Assembly (NCBI RefSeq): GCF_000182925.2
Contig: NC_026505.1
Span: 2,046,001-2,110,000 of the forward strand
DNA: 64,000 nt
Direction of reading: 5' to 3'
DNA from: Neurospora crassa OR74A
Lineage: Eukaryota; Ascomycota; Sordariomycetes; Sordariales; Sordariaceae
Position numbers and translations under genes: made by a program. The stretch's first letter is position 1, and the number at the start of each line of letters is the position of its first letter. Shown piece after piece: positions 60,475 through 64,000 of this stretch. The notes beneath the pieces are model-generated. The model searched no databases. It saw nothing but the letters and a program-made list of their open reading frames with translations, and was not told the origin of the DNA.

Positions 60475-61446
60475 TTAAGCAGAACCAAAGGACTTGAACT
60501 TCTCCTCCACGGGGCCGAAAGCCTTCTCACCCGCATCACCAGTCTTGCCACCAAAGACAAGTTGAGCGTTGAGCTTCCAGCTCTCGGGGATAGACCACGT
60601 CTCGGCGACCTTGGCGTCGATCAGAGGGTTGTAGTGCTGCAGGTTGGCGCCGAGACCCTCGGCCTCGAGAGCGACCCAGAGAGTGTGCTGGAGCATGGCG
60701 TCCGACTGCACGGCCCAGACAGGGAAGCGGTCGGCGTAGACGGCGAACTGCTCTTGCATGCCCTTGACGACGGTCTCGTCCTCGAAGAAAAGGATCTGTT
60801 TTGGTTGGTAACAAAGGTGTTAGTCAGTGGAGATGATGGAAGGAAGGAAAGGGGGAATGAAGCATCACGAAAAAGCGGGAGAAAAGAGGAGAAAAAAAAA
60901 AAAGAAAAAAAAAAAAAGAAAAAAAAAGAGAGAGACAGAGGGGGGAGGATAACATACAGTACCAGCAGCACCCTTGAACATGGCCATCTTGCCAGCCGTG
61001 CTAGCGAAGCTGTCCTCGGGAACGATAGCCTTGAGGGTCTCGGTGGTGATGTCCCAGAGCTTCTCGTGCTCGGCGCCGAGGAGAACAACGACACGGTTGC
61101 TCTGAGAGTTGAAGGACGAGGGAACGTGCTGAAGAGCCTCCTTGACGATCTCGTTGATGCGCTCGGTGGTCAAAGAACCGAGGTCCTTGGAGAGAGGGTA
61201 GTAGGTGCGGCGCTGCTTGATGAGGTCAAGGACCGCGTTGGCAGAGATCTGAGTGGAAGACATCTTGGATGATGATGTGTGGATGTTGCTTGTGAAAGTA
61301 ACGGAAGGTTTGTTGTTGGTGATGTTGTTTGTAGTCGAACGAGAGATCGCGGTGAAGGGAGAAAGCGTCTTGGGCTTGGGAGTCGTGCTTCTTATGAGTC
61401 CAGAGGATATGGTGGCTCGAAGTCTACTGGGGGCGAAGTGTCGCAT
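60475..61446 (-). CDS. Nitroreductase family protein (Frm2/Hbn1-like), two possible starts
   Basis: Two exons, 60958-61446 and 60475-60795, encode 269 residues from the outer ATG. The intron (60796-60957) has donor GTATGT, branch CTAAC and acceptor AACAG, joining GAAGT to ILFFEDE in phase 0. The core from MSSTQISANAVLDLIKQRRTYYPL onward is a fungal nitroreductase of the type of yeast Frm2 and Hbn1, FMN-binding (RRTYYPL, NSQSNRVV, GLGANLQHYNPLID near the end). Upstream, the 61 residues starting MRHFAPSRLRATISSGLIRS contain no Asp or Glu and several Arg, as in a mitochondrial presequence. The inner ATG at 61263 would give a 208-residue form of ordinary length for the family. Both starts are true ATGs. 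Whether both are used is unknown. Confidence 0.9.
60891..60938. repeat. Poly-A/G tract inside the nitroreductase intron
   Basis: A-rich run with scattered G that ends in GAGAGAGACAGAG. On the transcribed strand it is a T/C-rich tract 20-65 nt after the 5' splice site. Confidence 0.9.
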
Positions 61447-63529
61447 AAGGACGGATAGGATCTAGTGTCAACCCTTGCGATCAAGGGTGGAAACTGTGTT
61501 GACGGCGGTTGTTCCCTTGTCTAGACGTGGATGGCAACGGAGGAGAGGGCGGGGCTTTCTGGACGTGGCAGGTTATGGTACGATATGGGTCCTTGTCAAC
61601 TATTTTTTCGAATTTCTTCGACGTTCCGGATCTCGGTGGAGTGAGCGGTATGGAGTATGGAGCACTCGAGGGATGATAAAGGAAGGGGTTGAGGTTGTCA
61701 CTGAAGGTATTCACGTAGGTCCTTTTGGAGGTTTATATCTGTCTCTATTTGAGCGATCTGGATACTGAGCGTGGAGAGGACAGAAGCCTCCATCACCATC
61801 GTAGACCACACGATGCCTATCATCACGGATTGGCTTACTAAGTGCACTCATCTCTGGCTACATTACGGATGCCTTCATCTGAGACTCTACCGCAAAGCGA
61901 AGAGGGCAGAGATGAAACAAGCATCGTGAATCGCCATCTGTACCTCCTACCCCACACAGCGACGACCGTGGGGCCGGTCAGAAAGAGGGGCTATTCTTGT
62001 GTGCAGCGTCCAGCCGACCAGGGTTGGAGGGGGTTGTTGTTGGATTTTCAAGAGATTTCCAAAAGCTCTGTCAGCCATTAACAATACAACCGGAGACCAA
62101 GCTTGACCTACCACCCAATGAGACAACGAGAAGGTTCTATATCGGGGATATTTTGCTCTATCCAGTTAGTACCGCCGGACGCCGAAAGTTTCGTCCATGA
62201 GGCTCTGCGGTTATGCGCTCTTACCGCCCTGAGACCGCACAGACATGCTGTCAAACTGCGCCTCGTGTGATGACGAAGGCTGACAAAGCCGACCTTATCA
62301 TTTTATTAAAAGCTTAGACAAGCAGAACACGAAAACGGGGTGCTCCCGGAGAGCGGTCAACTCTCAAGGTTGGGGAGGAAGCTCAGAGAGATCATAAACT
62401 GCCCAGCCTCATCATATGTCTCCGCCCTCAAAAACACCAACGGAAACAATAATAAAGCATTGTTCAACATCGACAAACAGCACGGCCCAGAAGTTTTAGG
62501 TTCCGAGACCTTTACTGTCGCAAAGCCCAATCTGGACTCAACCAAGATTAATAACAACCCTTTTTAGCCGGCTGGGCTCTTCTTCATCCAGGAAGCTTGC
62601 ACTCGGACCGTTCATGCATTGGTCTCCTTGTCCATGCAGTTTACGGTTTTATCATCGGAACATGCAGCCTCCTAATACGCTTTCTATCGAAGTCGGTAGC
62701 GTAGGCATGCAAGTCATAAGGATAGTATTCTGTACTTTTGCTCAACAAGTCGTCGACACTGTATGTAAAAGACAGGTTGTTGAGTGGTGAAATTCAAACG
62801 TGATATGGCGGGATCACCATGGACTATTACGTCAGGGGTATTGCCTTCCACATTACCATTGCCTTCCAACGGCGAATTGAAGGTTGTGGCGGTGGGCAGT
62901 CTGATTGGTCAATTCGTGTCTTTGACTTGTGTACGAACAATTGATACCCGAAGCGGTGTTTTGGCCTGGTGTTTTCGATCACTTCGAGGTGCCTTATCGA
63001 AGAGGTTTGGGCAAAGGTGATGACAGCCTCGGGGCCAGACGAACGCATAGCATTGAGGTACTCGGCGAGGGTAATTACTGACCAGAGTACTCACTTTTGA
63101 GAATATAGTATAACTACACGTCAACGTACGTCATCTAACCGAGCCCGGAGAAATCTGCGTAATACAAGAACAAACAGCTTCGCTCAACAAGAAGTTGTGA
63201 TGAATGATGATACACTCTGAAAAGCTAGTCCATACGTGCAAAAACAAAAAAGTTGAAAAGGAAAAAAAAGCTAAAAAAGCAATACTTTGACAAAAACCCG
63301 CCTGTGCACGCCGGAAAATGCTGGTGTTGTTTTATGGCTTCACCCTTGAACGCCGTTTCTAGTCTACCCCGCCTGCCCTTGCCTTCATTTGATATGTATG
63401 CTTTTTCATTTGGCCTGCGAGGCCCCTGCGATGTATTTTCCTTCTCTTCCCAGTTCCCAATACGACAAAGTGTGTCGCAACAATCAAGAGGCCCAAAAAG
63501 ATGTTATCGTCGTAAGACAGTGAAACCGA
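61447..63529. other. Intergenic region, about 2.1 kb
   Basis: No gene supported. It holds the nitroreductase promoter and the 3' side of the diflavin reductase gene. The frames at 62340-62567 (plus) and 62827-63124 (minus) show no motif. Confidence 0.45.
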
Positions 63530-64000
63530 TTACCACGTCTCGGCAATGTATTGTCCAACCTCCCTCTTCAGTTCCCAGAATTGCTTTGCCTCATCGTGCT
63601 CGAGGTTGCCTTTCTCCATTGCGACCTCGATCAGCGCCTGCTCGACGCCCTCGCCCATGCCCTTGGAGCTACCGCAGACGAACACCCTACCGTCGACTGA
63701 GTTGATAATATACCAGACCAAATCCGCCTGGGCCTTGACCTCTTCCTGGACATAACGCCCCTGACCACGACGACTTTCCACCACACGTTTGACCTCATCC
63801 TCATGGACACCCCACTCGCCGCTGTACAGCTCATCGACTAGCGAGTCACGGCAACCCTGGAGGACCCAGACCTTGTTGGCGCAGTTGGCGGTCTTGAGGC
63901 GGCGCTGGACGAAACCTCTAAAGGGAGCAATGCCGACACCAGCACCGATGAGTAGCATGGGGCCATCAGAGACGAACTGCTTGGCAAGAGGGTTGGCCAT
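63530..64000 (-). CDS. NADPH-dependent diflavin reductase, C-terminal part (TAH18-like), cut by window end
   Basis: The visible 156 residues are the FAD/NADPH-binding end of a ferredoxin-NADP-reductase-type protein. PMLLIGAGVGIAPFRGFVQRR is the pyrophosphate/NADPH-ribose loop, VWVLQGCRDSLVDELY carries the next conserved Gly-Cys-Arg, and GRVFVCGSSKGMGEGV is the typical late NADPH motif. The protein ends GQYIAETW; a terminal ETW resembles human NDOR1 and fungal TAH18, which pass electrons to the Fe-S factor Dre2/CIAPIN1 in cytosolic iron-sulphur assembly. The N-terminal flavodoxin and FAD domains would lie beyond the window edge, so the ATG at 64000 is probably internal. Sulphite reductase or P450 reductase are alternatives, but the C-terminus favours TAH18. 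Confidence 0.8.
   Translation of the reverse strand: MANPLAKQFVSDGPMLLIGAGVGIAPFRGFVQRRLKTANCANKVWVLQGCRDSLVDELYSGEWGVHEDEVKRVVESRRGQGRYVQEEVKAQADLVWYIINSVDGRVFVCGSSKGMGEGVEQALIEVAMEKGNLEHDEAKQFWELKREVGQYIAETW

Overview
The window looks like nuclear DNA of a filamentous ascomycete, most likely a Sordariomycete of the Neurospora/Sordaria type. The genes carry short introns (mostly 50-240 bp) with GTRAGN donors, CTRAC branch sites and YAG acceptors. The proteins are rich in Ser/Pro/Arg low-complexity sequence, genes are monocistronic on both strands, and intergenic spaces are long. The species was not established. No tRNA, rRNA, CRISPR or transposable element could be supported.

Layout. 0.4-6 kb: two minus-strand proteins of unknown function, one a single-pass membrane protein with a long Arg/Glu-rich tail, the other a disordered protein with a small conserved-looking C-terminal segment. 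9.7-10.6 kb: an EEP-fold hydrolase (minus). 12.4-13.2 kb: a small disordered protein ending in a candidate PP1-docking RVxF motif. 16.3-22.4 kb: a 2014-residue DH/PH-like scaffold, followed past its stop by an open in-frame extension, then a 205-bp perfect tetranucleotide array and a degenerate ~48-bp repeat field. 25.4-27.4 kb: a six-exon Zn(II)2Cys6 regulator of the Upc2-like type (minus). 27.4-44.5 kb: about 17 kb with no gene I can support. 44.5-47.5 kb: transportin/Kap104 (minus). 49.5-50 kb: a PAC4-like proteasome assembly chaperone (minus), divergent from an N2227/carnosine N-methyltransferase-like gene (50.9-52.4 kb, plus). 52.6-53.6 kb: an SDR reductase ending in AKL (minus). 54.4-56.1 kb: a HERP-like ubiquitin-domain membrane protein (minus). 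57.9-59.6 kb: mitochondrial phosphatidylserine decarboxylase (plus), convergent with a nitroreductase that has two candidate starts (60.5-61.4 kb). 63.5-64 kb: C-terminal part of a TAH18-like diflavin reductase, cut by the window edge.

The genes are mostly housekeeping (nuclear import, proteasome assembly, phospholipid synthesis, ER proteostasis, Fe-S/redox) and do not form an evident cluster or pathway. I found no clearly new multi-gene system. The most interesting items are the in-frame open region after the scaffold gene's stop, the degenerate periodic repeat near 24.6-24.95 kb, the 17-kb gene-free stretch, and several candidate targeting or splicing switches. Intron boundaries were read by eye. 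Start codons were checked against the DNA, and several long open frames were trimmed or rejected because their only upstream start would be TTG/GTG.
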